NCBI RefSeq assembly: GCF_004118975.1
Contig: NZ_CP035376.1
Location: forward strand, 1,550,001 to 1,614,000
Reading direction: 5' to 3'
Length of the DNA: 64,000 nt
From: Luteimonas sp. YGD11-2
GTDB taxonomy: Bacteria > Pseudomonadota > Gammaproteobacteria > Xanthomonadales > Xanthomonadaceae
Part shown: positions 21,572-30,081 of the stretch, piece after piece
How positions within the stretch are numbered: the stretch's first letter is position 1
Layout: each line of letters begins with the position of its first letter
Notes under the pieces: generated by a model
The model's input: only the letters and a program-made list of their open reading frames with translations
The model's database searches: none
What the model was told of the DNA's origin: nothing
Made by a program: the position numbers and the translations under genes

Positions 21572-22350
21572 GCCGCGCGCTCCAGCTGCTGCTGCTCGCT
21601 GGCCAGCAGCCAGTCGAGTGCGCGGGCATAGGCGGTCATCGCGCGGCCGCCCGGCTCGCCATGGAAGACCTGCTGTGCCAGCGCGTCGGCGTTGGCGAGC
21701 TGGGTGTCGACCGGGATCGCCTCGTCCCAGGCCAGTGCGCGGTATTCCTGCTGCAGCTGGGCGAGGGTGTCGCGGCCGGCGCGGGTACGGCGGTCGAACA
21801 GGGTCGGCAGCACCGACACCGGCAGCGGCCGCTGGCGCGAGCGTTCCACCATCGCGCCGGTGCGCACCATGCCGGCCAGGCCGTGCAGCGCCAGCGGTTC
21901 GCACTGGGTCGGCACGATCAGCCGGTCGGCCGCGGCCAGCGCGTTGACCATCAGCAGGCCGAGCGTGGGCGGGCAGTCGAGCAGCACCACGTCGTGCCCG
22001 CCGGTGTGGCGGGTGATCGCCTGCGACAGCGCCAGGCCCAGGCCCGGCTGGTTGGCGCTGCGCCGCTCCAGGGTGGCCAGCGCGGTCTGCGCGCAGACGA
22101 AATCCAGGCCTTCGACGGGAGCCGGGCGCATCACCCCGGCCAGGGTGGCCGGCGGGGCGCCGAACAGGTCCACCACGCCCGCGGGCTGCGGGTCGCTGGG
22201 GATGCCGAAGGCACGGGTCAGCGAGGCATGCGGGTCGAGGTCGACCAGCAATACGCTGAGCCCGCGCAGCACCAGGCTGCGGCCGAGCGCGAGCGACGTG
22301 GTGGTCTTGCCCACGCCTCCTTTCTGGTTGGCGATCGCCCACACGCGCAT
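21568..22350 (-). CDS. ParA-family ATPase, ParC-like (polar positioning of chemotaxis arrays)
   Basis: A 260-residue MinD/ParA ATPase with the deviant Walker A motif QKGGVGKTTTSLALG at residues 9-23, the LLVDLDPHASLT switch and LLDCPPTLGLL Walker B. Context (motC-motD-this-CheW-like) matches ParC of pseudomonads and vibrios, which places chemoreceptor arrays at the flagellated pole. It is not a replicon partition gene: no parB or parS-like repeats are nearby. Its ATG overlaps the motD stop by one base. Confidence 0.85.
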   Translation of the reverse strand: MRVWAIANQKGGVGKTTTSLALGRSLVLRGLSVLLVDLDPHASLTRAFGIPSDPQPAGVVDLFGAPPATLAGVMRPAPVEGLDFVCAQTALATLERRSANQPGLGLALSQAITRHTGGHDVVLLDCPPTLGLLMVNALAAADRLIVPTQCEPLALHGLAGMVRTGAMVERSRQRPLPVSVLPTLFDRRTRAGRDTLAQLQQEYRALAWDEAIPVDTQLANADALAQQVFHGEPGGRAMTAYARALDWLLASEQQQLERAA

Positions 22351-23297
22351 CAGCTGTCTCCTCGCATCGTCATCGTGGCCGCACGGGGTGGGGCACTGGC
22401 CACTGCGGCCTGGTTGGAACCGGCCGGCTGTGGGTGGTCGACCGCACGCGCGCCGGCCGCATCGGGTGCGGCCAGCACCATCAGCACCACGCGGCGGTTG
22501 GCATTGCGGCCGGCATCGGTGGCGTTGTCGGCCTTCGGGCGGTGTTCGCCGTAGCCGACCATCACCAGCCGCTCCGGGGCCAGCTGCTCGCGCACGAACA
22601 GGTGCACGACGCTGGCCGCGCGCGCGGCCGACAGCTCCCAGTTGGACGGGAACTGCAGCGTGCGGATCGGCCGGTCGTCGGTATAGCCCTCGACGCGGAT
22701 CGGGTTCGGTGCATCGCGCAGCAGCGCGGCAAGTTTCGTCATCAGGCCCTGGGCGGCTGGATCCAGCGACGCCGAACCGGTCGGGAACAGGATGTCGCTG
22801 TTGATCTCCACCTCCAGCCACAGGTCGGTGCGGTGGATGGTGATCATGCGTGCGCGCACCATCTCCGACAGCGCGTCCTCCAGCTGCAGGGCGATGCGCG
22901 ACAGCTGCCTGCGCGAGGCTTCCAGCGCCGCCGCATCCAGGCCTTCACCGGTGCGATCGCTGCGCAGCTTCGATTCCAGCATCGGCTGCAGGGGCGAATC
23001 CAGTACCGGGGACACCGCCTGCGGGCCGCGGCGCGCACCGCTGGGAATCGGCGTGGGGCGGCCGAAGTCGGACTCGCGGCGATCGCTTTCGCCGATCTGC
23101 ACCGGGTCGATGGTGCGCGGGGTGCCGTTGAAGGCATTGGCCAGCGACTGCGACATCACCCGGTACTTGCCTTCGTTGAGCGAGGAGATCGCGTACATGA
23201 CCACGAAGAAGGCGAGCAGCAGCGTCATCAGGTCGGCGTAGGGGATTGCCCACGCCTCGTGATTGGTGTGCTCCTCGTGGTGCTTGCGGCGTGCCAT
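22350..23297 (-). CDS. motD: Flagellar stator protein MotD (MotB family)
   Basis: The 315-residue protein has a short basic N-terminus, one membrane helix (about 18-40, YADLMTLLLAFFVVMYAIS) with the proton-carrying Asp22, a plug/linker region and an OmpA-like peptidoglycan-binding domain with EGYTDDRP and SNWELSAARA. MotC-MotD is the second stator pair known from Pseudomonas and Xanthomonas. Start is the ATG at 23297 (MARRKHHEE), 4 bp after the motC stop. Confidence 0.92.
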   Translation of the reverse strand: MARRKHHEEHTNHEAWAIPYADLMTLLLAFFVVMYAISSLNEGKYRVMSQSLANAFNGTPRTIDPVQIGESDRRESDFGRPTPIPSGARRGPQAVSPVLDSPLQPMLESKLRSDRTGEGLDAAALEASRRQLSRIALQLEDALSEMVRARMITIHRTDLWLEVEINSDILFPTGSASLDPAAQGLMTKLAALLRDAPNPIRVEGYTDDRPIRTLQFPSNWELSAARAASVVHLFVREQLAPERLVMVGYGEHRPKADNATDAGRNANRRVVLMVLAAPDAAGARAVDHPQPAGSNQAAVASAPPRAATMTMRGDS

Positions 23298-23301
23298 GGC
23301 G

Positions 23302-24042
23302 TCAGTGCAGGAAGCCGGCAAGCCGCGCTTCGATATTGCGCGGGTTCTCGCCCTGGGCAATCGCGATCAGGCCTTCGATCACCAGTTCGCGCTCGCCGCT
23401 GCGGCGGCCGACCACGCTCTTGAGCTTGGCCGCCATCGGCAGGAACAGCAGGTTCGCCGAGGCGATGCCGTAGATGGTCGCGGTGAAGGCGGCGGCGATG
23501 CCCTGGCCGAGCTTGCTGGGGTCGGCGAGGTTCTGCATCACCGCCATCAGGCCGAGCACGGCGCCGACGATGCCCAGGGTGGGCGCATAGATACCCATGC
23601 TCTCGTAGATCTTCGCGGCGGCGAGGTCGTGGTGTTCCTCGCCACCGAGCTCGATCTCGAGCATGTGGCGGATCGCCTCGGGCTCGAGGCCGTCGACCAG
23701 CATCTGCAGGCCCTTGCGCAGGAACGGATCGGTCTGCGCCTCGACGTGGCTTTCCAGCCCGAGCAGGCCCTGGCGGCGGGCGACGTTGCTCCACTCCAGC
23801 AGCTGCGCGATCAGCGCCTGGCGGTCGGCCACCGGCGGCTTGATCACCCAGCGCGAGATCTTCATGGCGCGGGTGAGCACCGGGCGCGGTGCGTGCAGCA
23901 GGATGGCGGCGACGGTGCCGATGATCACGATCACGAACGCCGCGGGCGACCACAGGCCGGCAAGCCCGGCGCCCTTGAGGACGCTGCCGCCGATCAGCGC
24001 GACGATCGCGAGGACGAGCCCGACGAGACTGAAGATATCCAT
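23302..24042 (-). CDS. motC: Flagellar stator protein MotC (MotA family)
   Basis: The 246-residue MotA-type protein has four predicted membrane helices (about 5-22, 32-50, 146-168, 180-200) and a cytoplasmic loop between the second and third. The conserved ESMGIYAPTLGIVGAVLGLM and LGQGIAAAFTATIYGI identify the family; basic and acidic loop residues would contact FliG. A sigma-28-like element ends only 7 bases before its ATG, and no ribosome site is visible. Confidence 0.92.
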   Translation of the reverse strand: MDIFSLVGLVLAIVALIGGSVLKGAGLAGLWSPAAFVIVIIGTVAAILLHAPRPVLTRAMKISRWVIKPPVADRQALIAQLLEWSNVARRQGLLGLESHVEAQTDPFLRKGLQMLVDGLEPEAIRHMLEIELGGEEHHDLAAAKIYESMGIYAPTLGIVGAVLGLMAVMQNLADPSKLGQGIAAAFTATIYGIASANLLFLPMAAKLKSVVGRRSGERELVIEGLIAIAQGENPRNIEARLAGFLH

Positions 24043-24049
24043 GGTGGCG

Positions 24050-24076
24050 ATATCGGCGAAGGTGCGCGCGACTTGA
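24050..24076 (-). promoter_or_regulatory. Possible sigma-28 promoter of motC-motD
   Basis: Minus strand reads TCAAGTCG, 11 bases, GCCGATAT, in the 49-base gap between cheA and motC. The predicted start of transcription would fall at or next to the motC ATG, implying a leaderless message if the element is used. Confidence 0.5.
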
Positions 24077-24091
24077 GTTGCGCGGTGCCGA

Positions 24092-25936
24092 TCAGACCGT
24101 GCGCAACGCGTCCACGTCGAGGATCAGCGCCAGGCGGCCGTCGCCGATCAGGGTGGCGCCGGCGTAGCCGGGCAGGCCACGCAGGGCGCGTGGCAGCGGC
24201 TTGATCACCACCTCCTCGCGGCCGCGCACCTCGTCGACCACCAGGCCGAAGCGGGCGTCGCCGCGCTGCAGGACCACGATGGTGAGCAGCGGCGTCTCCG
24301 GTGCCGGTTGCCGCAGCCAGTGCCGCAGGTCCAGCAGCGGCAGCGTGTGCGAGCGGCGGTCGAGCGCGGCGCGGCCGTCGAACCAGTTCACCGCATGGGT
24401 GGGTGCATGCAGCACTTCCTGCACCCGCGCCAACGGCAAGGCATAGGCATCGCCGGCCGCCTGCACCAGCAGCGTCGGCAGGATCGCCAGCGTCAGCGGC
24501 ACGCGCAGCGAGAACCGGCTGCCGCGCCCGAGTTCGGAGTGCACCTGGATCTGCCCGCTGAGCTCGCGGATGCGCGACTGCACCACGTCCATGCCGACGC
24601 CACGGCCGGAAATGTCGCTGACCTCGCTGCGCGTCGAGAAGCCGGGCATGAACACCAGGTGCAGGCATTCCTCCACGCTCAGCCGCGCCGCGGTCTCGGC
24701 ATCGATCAGACCCTTCTCGCGCGCCTTGGTGCGCAGGCGCTCGGGGTCGATGCCGGCACCGTCGTCCTGCACCTCGATGCCGACATAGTCGCCCTGCTGC
24801 TGGGCGATCAGCCTCACCTTGCCGGCGCGCGGCTTGCCGGTGGCCTCGCGCAGGGCCGGTGCTTCGATGCCGTGGTCGATGGCGTTGCGCACCAGGTGCA
24901 CCAGCGGATCCGCCAGCGCCTCGACCAGGTTGCGGTCGAGCTCGGTCTCGGCGCCGACGAGCTCGAGGTCCACTTCCTTGTCGAGTGCGCGCGCGACGTC
25001 ACGCGCGAGCTTGGGGAAGCGCGCGAACACCTTGCCCACCGGCTGCATGCGGGTGTGCATCACCGCGCCCTGCAGGCGCGCGGTGGCGTTGTCGAGCGTG
25101 CTCACGGCACGGTCGAGCTCCTCGTCGCGCAGCCGCGCGCGCAGGGTCTTGAGGCGGTTGCGCGCCAGTACCAGCTCGCCGACGAGATCGACGATGGCGT
25201 CCAGGCGGCGGGTGTCCACGCGTACGGTGTGTTCGCGCTCGGCAGTGGCCGCTCCATTGGCGGCCTGCGGGGCTGCCGGCTTCGGCGCGGCGGCGGCAGG
25301 CGGCGCAGGTGCGGGCGTCGGCGTGCGCGGGGCGGCCGGCGGAGTCACCTGGGCTGCGGCAGCTCCGGGCGGGGCCGACCCGTGCAACTGGTCGAGCAGC
25401 GCCTCGAATTCGTCGTCGCTGATCGCCCCGCCGTTTCCGGCTGCACCGACCGGGCCCGGCGCCGCGTTGCCGTGCAGCTGGTCGAGCAGTGCCTCGAATT
25501 CGTCGTCGCCGATCATGTCGCCATTGGCGGCGGCGGCGGCGGGCGTGGCGGTCGTGGCCGGCGGCGCAAGCGAGAAGCCGTTGACGACCGCGGCGGGCGC
25601 GCGCGGCACCTCGCTGCCGGAGTCGATCGCGTCCACCATCGCCTGCAGCCAGTCCAATGACTGCTGCGCGGCATCGAAATGCCGCGCCTCCAGCGTCGCC
25701 TGGCCGCTGCGTGCAGCGCCCAGGGTTTCCTCGGCCGCGTGGCAGAGCTCCACCAGCGGGGTCACGCCGAGAAAGCCGGCGCCGCCCTTGAGCGTGTGGA
25801 ACGCGCGGAAGACCGCGTTCAACTGTTCGCGGTCGCCGGGCGTCTGCTCCAGCGCCACCAGCTGCCCGCCGAGGTCGTCGAGCAGCTCGCGTGCCTCGAT
25901 CACGAAGTCGGCGGCGATTTCCGGCGAGGCGTTCAC
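24092..25936 (-). CDS. cheA: Chemotaxis histidine kinase CheA, P2-less form with two FliM-like motifs
   Basis: The 614-residue kinase has P1 with His47 (FRAFHTLKGGAGF), then an Ala/Pro-rich linker of about 130 residues in place of a globular P2, P3 (HTVRVDTRRLDAIVDLVGEL, about 250-320), P4 (NAIDHGIE, DDGAGIDP, GRGVGMDVV) and P5. The linker holds two copies of DDEFEALLDQLHG spaced 30 residues (about 144-156 and 174-186). Start is GTG at 25936, 4 bases after the cheZ stop. Position after fliA-cheY-cheZ and before motC-D marks it as the main flagellar CheA. Confidence 0.95.
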   Translation of the reverse strand: MNASPEIAADFVIEARELLDDLGGQLVALEQTPGDREQLNAVFRAFHTLKGGAGFLGVTPLVELCHAAEETLGAARSGQATLEARHFDAAQQSLDWLQAMVDAIDSGSEVPRAPAAVVNGFSLAPPATTATPAAAAANGDMIGDDEFEALLDQLHGNAAPGPVGAAGNGGAISDDEFEALLDQLHGSAPPGAAAAQVTPPAAPRTPTPAPAPPAAAAPKPAAPQAANGAATAEREHTVRVDTRRLDAIVDLVGELVLARNRLKTLRARLRDEELDRAVSTLDNATARLQGAVMHTRMQPVGKVFARFPKLARDVARALDKEVDLELVGAETELDRNLVEALADPLVHLVRNAIDHGIEAPALREATGKPRAGKVRLIAQQQGDYVGIEVQDDGAGIDPERLRTKAREKGLIDAETAARLSVEECLHLVFMPGFSTRSEVSDISGRGVGMDVVQSRIRELSGQIQVHSELGRGSRFSLRVPLTLAILPTLLVQAAGDAYALPLARVQEVLHAPTHAVNWFDGRAALDRRSHTLPLLDLRHWLRQPAPETPLLTIVVLQRGDARFGLVVDEVRGREEVVIKPLPRALRGLPGYAGATLIGDGRLALILDVDALRTV

Positions 25937-25940
25937 GGTG

Positions 25941-26549
25941 TCAGAGCCCGAGGTTCGACAGCAGGTCGTCGGCGTCGCTCTGGCCCACGGTGCCGCGATC
26001 CAGCCCCCCGACCGCCGGGCCGTGGCCACGGTTCGGGCACGCCGGCTCGTCCTTCGGCGGCAGGCCGAGTTCGCCGAAACCCTCGTGCACGCCACGCACG
26101 ATCGATGCGACGCGGCGGATGATCTGCCCGCCGAGGTCCTGGTGGCTCTGTGCCAGCGCCATCTCGCGCAGGTTGTCGCGCAGCGCCTCGACGGTACCGG
26201 CCTGGCTGTCGTCGAGCGGGCCGTCCTTGAGGCGGGCGACCAGCGCACGGCTGTCGTCGATCAGGTCGAGGGTGCGATGGGTGGCCTCCTCGGTCATCGC
26301 CACCACGTGGTCGAGGCGGGCGCAGGCGTCGTCGAGGTTGCCGCCCGACGGTGCCGGGGGCAGGGCATCGAGCGCCTGTTCGAGCTCGCGCGCCAGCCGG
26401 CCGAGGCCGCTGACCAGCGTATGCGCGCGCGATGCGGCGATCGCATCGACGTGGCGGCGCCAGGCGTCCTCGTCGCCGCGCTCCAGCGCGTCGAGTGCAT
26501 CCTGCAGCAGGCGCGCGACCGGGACGTCGTCCGCCACCGCCGCGTTCAA
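25941..26549 (-). CDS. cheZ: CheY-P phosphatase CheZ
   Basis: The 202-residue helical protein has the catalytic segment [17 protein letters not shown] with the conserved Asp and Gln, and a C-terminal peptide [11 protein letters not shown] equivalent to the CheY-binding tail of enteric CheZ. It begins with TTG, whose last bases overlap the cheY stop (TTGA). CheZ shuts off the motor signal by dephosphorylating CheY. Confidence 0.92.
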   Translation of the reverse strand: MNAAVADDVPVARLLQDALDALERGDEDAWRRHVDAIAASRAHTLVSGLGRLARELEQALDALPPAPSGGNLDDACARLDHVVAMTEEATHRTLDLIDDSRALVARLKDGPLDDSQAGTVEALRDNLREMALAQSHQDLGGQIIRRVASIVRGVHEGFGELGLPPKDEPACPNRGHGPAVGGLDRGTVGQSDADDLLSNLGL

Positions 26550-26938
26550 GCGCCGCCCCCGAGGCGTTCGAACACCTTGTTGAGCTTCTCTTCCAGGGTC
26601 TGCGCGGTGAACGGCTTGATGATGTAGCCGTTCACGCCGTTCTGCGCGGCCTCGATGATCTGTTCGCGCTTGGCCTCGGCGGTCACCATCAGCACCGGCA
26701 GGGTGCGGAACTTGGCATCGGCGCGGATCTCGCGCAGCAGCTCGATGCCGGTCATGCCGGGCATGTTCCAGTCGGTGATCACCAGTTCCACCGCGTCCTG
26801 CCGCAGCACGGCCAGCGCGCTGTGGCCGTCCTCGGCCTCGACGGTGTTGTTGAAGCCGAGGTCGGTCAGCAGGTTCTTGATGATCCGCCGCATCGTCGAG
26901 AAGTCATCGACGATCAGCACGCGCATGTTCTTGTTCAA
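26546..26938 (-). CDS. cheY: Chemotaxis response regulator CheY
   Basis: A 130-residue receiver very close to enteric CheY: DD at 11-12, phospho-Asp56 ([11 protein letters not shown]), Thr in MVTAEA and Lys in GYIIKPF. It is encoded right after fliA (25 bp gap) and overlaps cheZ, so it is the motor-binding CheY of the flagellar system. The other stand-alone receivers in the window are less similar. Confidence 0.96.
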   Translation of the reverse strand: MNKNMRVLIVDDFSTMRRIIKNLLTDLGFNNTVEAEDGHSALAVLRQDAVELVITDWNMPGMTGIELLREIRADAKFRTLPVLMVTAEAKREQIIEAAQNGVNGYIIKPFTAQTLEEKLNKVFERLGGGA

Positions 26939-26963
26939 AGGGGGCTCCAGTAAAACGATGGCA

Positions 26964-27716
26964 TCAGTCGTCGTCGCCGATGCCGGTATCGGCGAGTTCG
27001 AACGCGGTCAGCCGCCCGCGCAGCCGCACCACCGCCTGGCCATGGATCTGGCACACGCGTGATTCGCTGACGCCGAGCACCGCGCCGATCTCCTTGAGGT
27101 TGAGTTCCTGCTGGTAGTACAGCGACAGCACCAGCTGCTCGCGTTCGGGCAGCAGGCCGATCGCGGCGGCAAGCTCGCGGCCGAATTCGCCACGCACCAG
27201 CGCCTCCTGCGGGGTGGGCCCGCCGCGACGCGCGGGCTCGACCTCGCCGTGGTCCTCCACGTGCGAGTCCAGGCTCAGCACCTGGCCGCGCGCGGCGTCT
27301 TCCAGCAGGCGCATGTAGTCGGCCAGCGGCAGCCCGAGCTTGTCGGCGACTTCCTGCGCCGCGGCGGCGCGGCCGGTGGCCTGCTCGATCGAACGGATCG
27401 CGGCGGCGGCTTCGCGCGCGCGGCGGTGCACGGAACGCGGCACCCAGTCGCCACGGCGGATCTCGTCGATCATCGAACCGCGGATGCGGATCGAGGCATA
27501 GGTCTCGAACGAGGCGCCCTGGTCGGCGTCGTAGCTGCGCGAGGCTTCGAGCAGGCCGATCATGCCGGCCTGGACGAGATCGTCGATCTCCACGCTGGCC
27601 GGCAGCCGCGCCGCCAGGTGATGGGCGATGCGGCGCACCAGTTCGGCATGCTGGACGATCGGATCCGGCGCGCTGCTGCGCTGGATGTCCTGGTAGTGGC
27701 GGGCGGCCATGCTCAT
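26964..27716 (-). CDS. fliA: RNA polymerase sigma factor FliA (sigma-28)
   Basis: FliA directs late flagellar genes such as fliC and chemotaxis genes. The 250-residue protein has region 2 ([39 protein letters not shown]), region 3 and region 4 with a helix-turn-helix ([24 protein letters not shown]). ATG at 27716 overlaps the flhG stop by 4 bp. The sigma-28-type elements listed in this window are its probable targets. No flgM anti-sigma gene lies in the window; it would be near flgA, outside. Confidence 0.96.
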   Translation of the reverse strand: MSMAARHYQDIQRSSAPDPIVQHAELVRRIAHHLAARLPASVEIDDLVQAGMIGLLEASRSYDADQGASFETYASIRIRGSMIDEIRRGDWVPRSVHRRAREAAAAIRSIEQATGRAAAAQEVADKLGLPLADYMRLLEDAARGQVLSLDSHVEDHGEVEPARRGGPTPQEALVRGEFGRELAAAIGLLPEREQLVLSLYYQQELNLKEIGAVLGVSESRVCQIHGQAVVRLRGRLTAFELADTGIGDDD

Positions 27717-28582
27717 GCCGGCACCCCCTGGCGCAGCATCCGCTCGACGAAGAACTCGACATGCCCGCGCGGCGCGGTCGGTGCCTGCCAGCGGGCGGTG
27801 CGGCGGGCGATCTCGGCCAGCGCACGCGCCGACGGGCTGGACGGGTAGGCGCGCACCACCGCCTGCTGGCGCTGCACCGACATCCGCAGCCATTCGCACT
27901 GCGGCACCGCGCCGAGATAGTTCAGCGACACGTCGCCGATGAAGCGCTCGCACACGCGCGACAGCTTCTCGTACAGGCCGCGTCCTTCCTGCGGGCTGCG
28001 CACCATGTTGGCCACCACCTGCACCTGGCCGACGCCGCGCTCGCGTGCCAGCACCTTGATCAGCGCATACGCATCGGTGATCGACGCCGGCTCGTCGCAG
28101 ACCACCACCAGGGTGTCCTGCGCGGCCTGGCAGAAGGTCAGCACCGAATCGGTGATGCCGGCGGCGGTGTCCACCACCAGCATGTCGAGATCGCGCTGCA
28201 GGTCGTTGAAGACGTTGACCAGCCCGGCATGTTCGGCGGGGCGCAGTTCCGCCATGTGCCGGCGGCCGGAGGCGGCGGGGACGATCATCACGCCCGACGG
28301 GCCGTCGAGGATCACCTCGTCGAGGCTGCAGCGCCCGGCCACCAGGTCGGCCAGCGTGTAGCGCGGCGACAGCCCCAGCAGCACGTCGACGTTCGCCAGG
28401 CCGAGGTCGGCATCCAGCAGCAGGGTGCGCTTGCCGAGCTCCGACAGCGCGATCGCCAGGTTCGCCGACACATTGGTCTTGCCCACGCCGCCCTTGCCAC
28501 CGGTGACGGCGAGGGTGCGCACGGGGGCGGGCACGGGCGGAACGGCGACGGACATCGGCGGCAGGGTCTCAGGCGACAGCAT
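27713..28582 (-). CDS. flhG: Flagellar number regulator FlhG (FleN), MinD-like ATPase
   Basis: FlhG limits flagellar number, in Pseudomonas by restraining FleQ. The 289-residue MinD-type ATPase has the deviant Walker A GGKGGVGKTNVSANL (about residues 28-42), LLLDADLGLANVDVLLG and VVDTAAGITDSV. The ATG at 28582 is preferred: GGAG lies 7 bases before it. It overlaps flhF by 14 bp. An N-terminal FleQ-contact motif cannot be judged from sequence alone. Confidence 0.92.
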   Translation of the reverse strand: MLSPETLPPMSVAVPPVPAPVRTLAVTGGKGGVGKTNVSANLAIALSELGKRTLLLDADLGLANVDVLLGLSPRYTLADLVAGRCSLDEVILDGPSGVMIVPAASGRRHMAELRPAEHAGLVNVFNDLQRDLDMLVVDTAAGITDSVLTFCQAAQDTLVVVCDEPASITDAYALIKVLARERGVGQVQVVANMVRSPQEGRGLYEKLSRVCERFIGDVSLNYLGAVPQCEWLRMSVQRQQAVVRAYPSSPSARALAEIARRTARWQAPTAPRGHVEFFVERMLRQGVPA

Positions 28583-30044
28583 GGGTGTGCTCCGGGGCGG
28601 AATGCTCGGATGCCATGGGCTTATCGGCATCGCGGCGGAGATCTTCAAGGCGAAGTACCAGGTGGGCCGCATTGGCCCGGCTCAGGTCTTCAGGGATGCG
28701 CTGGCCGTCGGTGGTCCAGGTCAGCGGCAGCTGGTGGTCGACCACCACCGACAGCGCGCTGCCGAGTCGGCTGGTCTCGTCGAGCTTGGTCAGCACCACG
28801 CCCTGCGGGCGCGCGTGCTCGAAGCGGCGGACGACTTCATCGAGGTCGGCGAAGTGGGTGTTGGCCGGCAGTACCAGCAGGGTGCGCACCTGGCGCGCGG
28901 CGCGCAGCCAGTTCAGCTGGCCGGCGAGGGCACGGTCGCGCTGGCTCAGGCCGGCGGTGTCCACCAGCACCAGCCGGTAGTCCTGCAGCTTCTGCAGCAG
29001 CTGCAGCAGGCCGGCCTCGCTGTCGGCCTCGTGCACGGCGATGCCGAGCTGGCGGCCGTAGCTGTGCAGCTGCTCGCGGCCACCGACGCGCGCGGTGTCG
29101 GTGGTCACCAGGGCGACGTCGCGCGGCTGGTACTGCGACGCATAGAGTGCGGCCAGCTTTGCAATCGTGGTGGTCTTGCCGGCACCGGTCGGGCCGACCA
29201 GGGCGATCACCCCGGCCTCGTGCAGCGGATCGACCGGGCAGATCGGCAGCCTGCGCGAGATCAGGCCGAGCATCAGCCCGCGCGCGCGGTGGGCCGGGGT
29301 GTCGGCGGGAATCTGCAGCACCACGTCGCGGGTGATGCCGGCATCGAAACCGTAGTCCTCCAGCAGTTCCATCGCCTGCGCGCGCACCGGCGAGCCGCGC
29401 AGGCGCTCGTCGGTGAGCCGCGCCATCTCGCGTTCGATCATCGTGCGCATCTGCGCCAGTTCGTCGCGCATGCGCGCCAGTTCGCCGTCGCTTGCAGGCG
29501 CGGGTGGCGTGGGCACCGCGGCGAGCGCCGGGGCCGGCGGAGCCGGTGGTTCCGGCAGCGGCTCGATCATCGGCGCAACCGGCGGACGGGTGCGCGCCAG
29601 CAGTTCGGCGAAGGCGGGGCCGTCGAATTCGTCGGCGACGTCGAGTGCATTGGCCACCGCGGTCGGCTCCGTCGCTACTTCGATCGCGCGCGGTGCGACC
29701 GGGATGGAGACAGGCGCAGGTGGGGTAAGAGGTGCGGGCGCGACCGGTGCGGCGGCAACCGCTGCCGGCGCGGCGGGCGGGGCGAGGTCGCGCAGCCAGC
29801 GCTCGGCCGGGGCCAGCGGGCGTTCCGGGGCGGCCACCAGCGGGGCCGGGGCTTCGGCCGCGGCGCGCGGCTGCGCCTCGAGGGCGCGCTGCAGGCAGGC
29901 TTCGTCGTAGTTGCTGGCCGCCACGATCTCCACGCCCTCGTCGGTGCGGCGGTTGGAGAGGATCACGGCATCGGGTCCATGGGCATCGCGCACCATCTGC
30001 AGTGCGGTGCGCATGTCGGCGGCGACGAAGCGGCGGATGTTCAT
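28569..30044 (-). CDS. flhF: Flagellar biosynthesis GTPase FlhF
   Basis: FlhF places the flagellum at the pole. The 491 residues consist of an N-terminal B domain (MNIRRFVAADMRTALQMVRD), a long Ala/Pro-rich linker (about 60-190), and the SRP-type N and G domains with G1 GPTGAGKTTTIAKL, TTDTARVGG and VDTAGLSQRD. The linker is lengthy but ordinary for high-GC relatives. The co-occurring flhG is its regulator. Confidence 0.94.
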   Translation of the reverse strand: MNIRRFVAADMRTALQMVRDAHGPDAVILSNRRTDEGVEIVAASNYDEACLQRALEAQPRAAAEAPAPLVAAPERPLAPAERWLRDLAPPAAPAAVAAAPVAPAPLTPPAPVSIPVAPRAIEVATEPTAVANALDVADEFDGPAFAELLARTRPPVAPMIEPLPEPPAPPAPALAAVPTPPAPASDGELARMRDELAQMRTMIEREMARLTDERLRGSPVRAQAMELLEDYGFDAGITRDVVLQIPADTPAHRARGLMLGLISRRLPICPVDPLHEAGVIALVGPTGAGKTTTIAKLAALYASQYQPRDVALVTTDTARVGGREQLHSYGRQLGIAVHEADSEAGLLQLLQKLQDYRLVLVDTAGLSQRDRALAGQLNWLRAARQVRTLLVLPANTHFADLDEVVRRFEHARPQGVVLTKLDETSRLGSALSVVVDHQLPLTWTTDGQRIPEDLSRANAAHLVLRLEDLRRDADKPMASEHSAPEHTHAVA

Positions 30045-30081
30045 GGTTGTTGCCCGTGTTGCGAAAGGGGTGATGCGTTGC

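Noticed and set aside
21568-22350. ParA gene as evidence of a plasmid or chromosome partition locus
   Set aside because: No parB, parS-like repeats or replication gene; context is motC-D and a CheW-like gene, which fits ParC.
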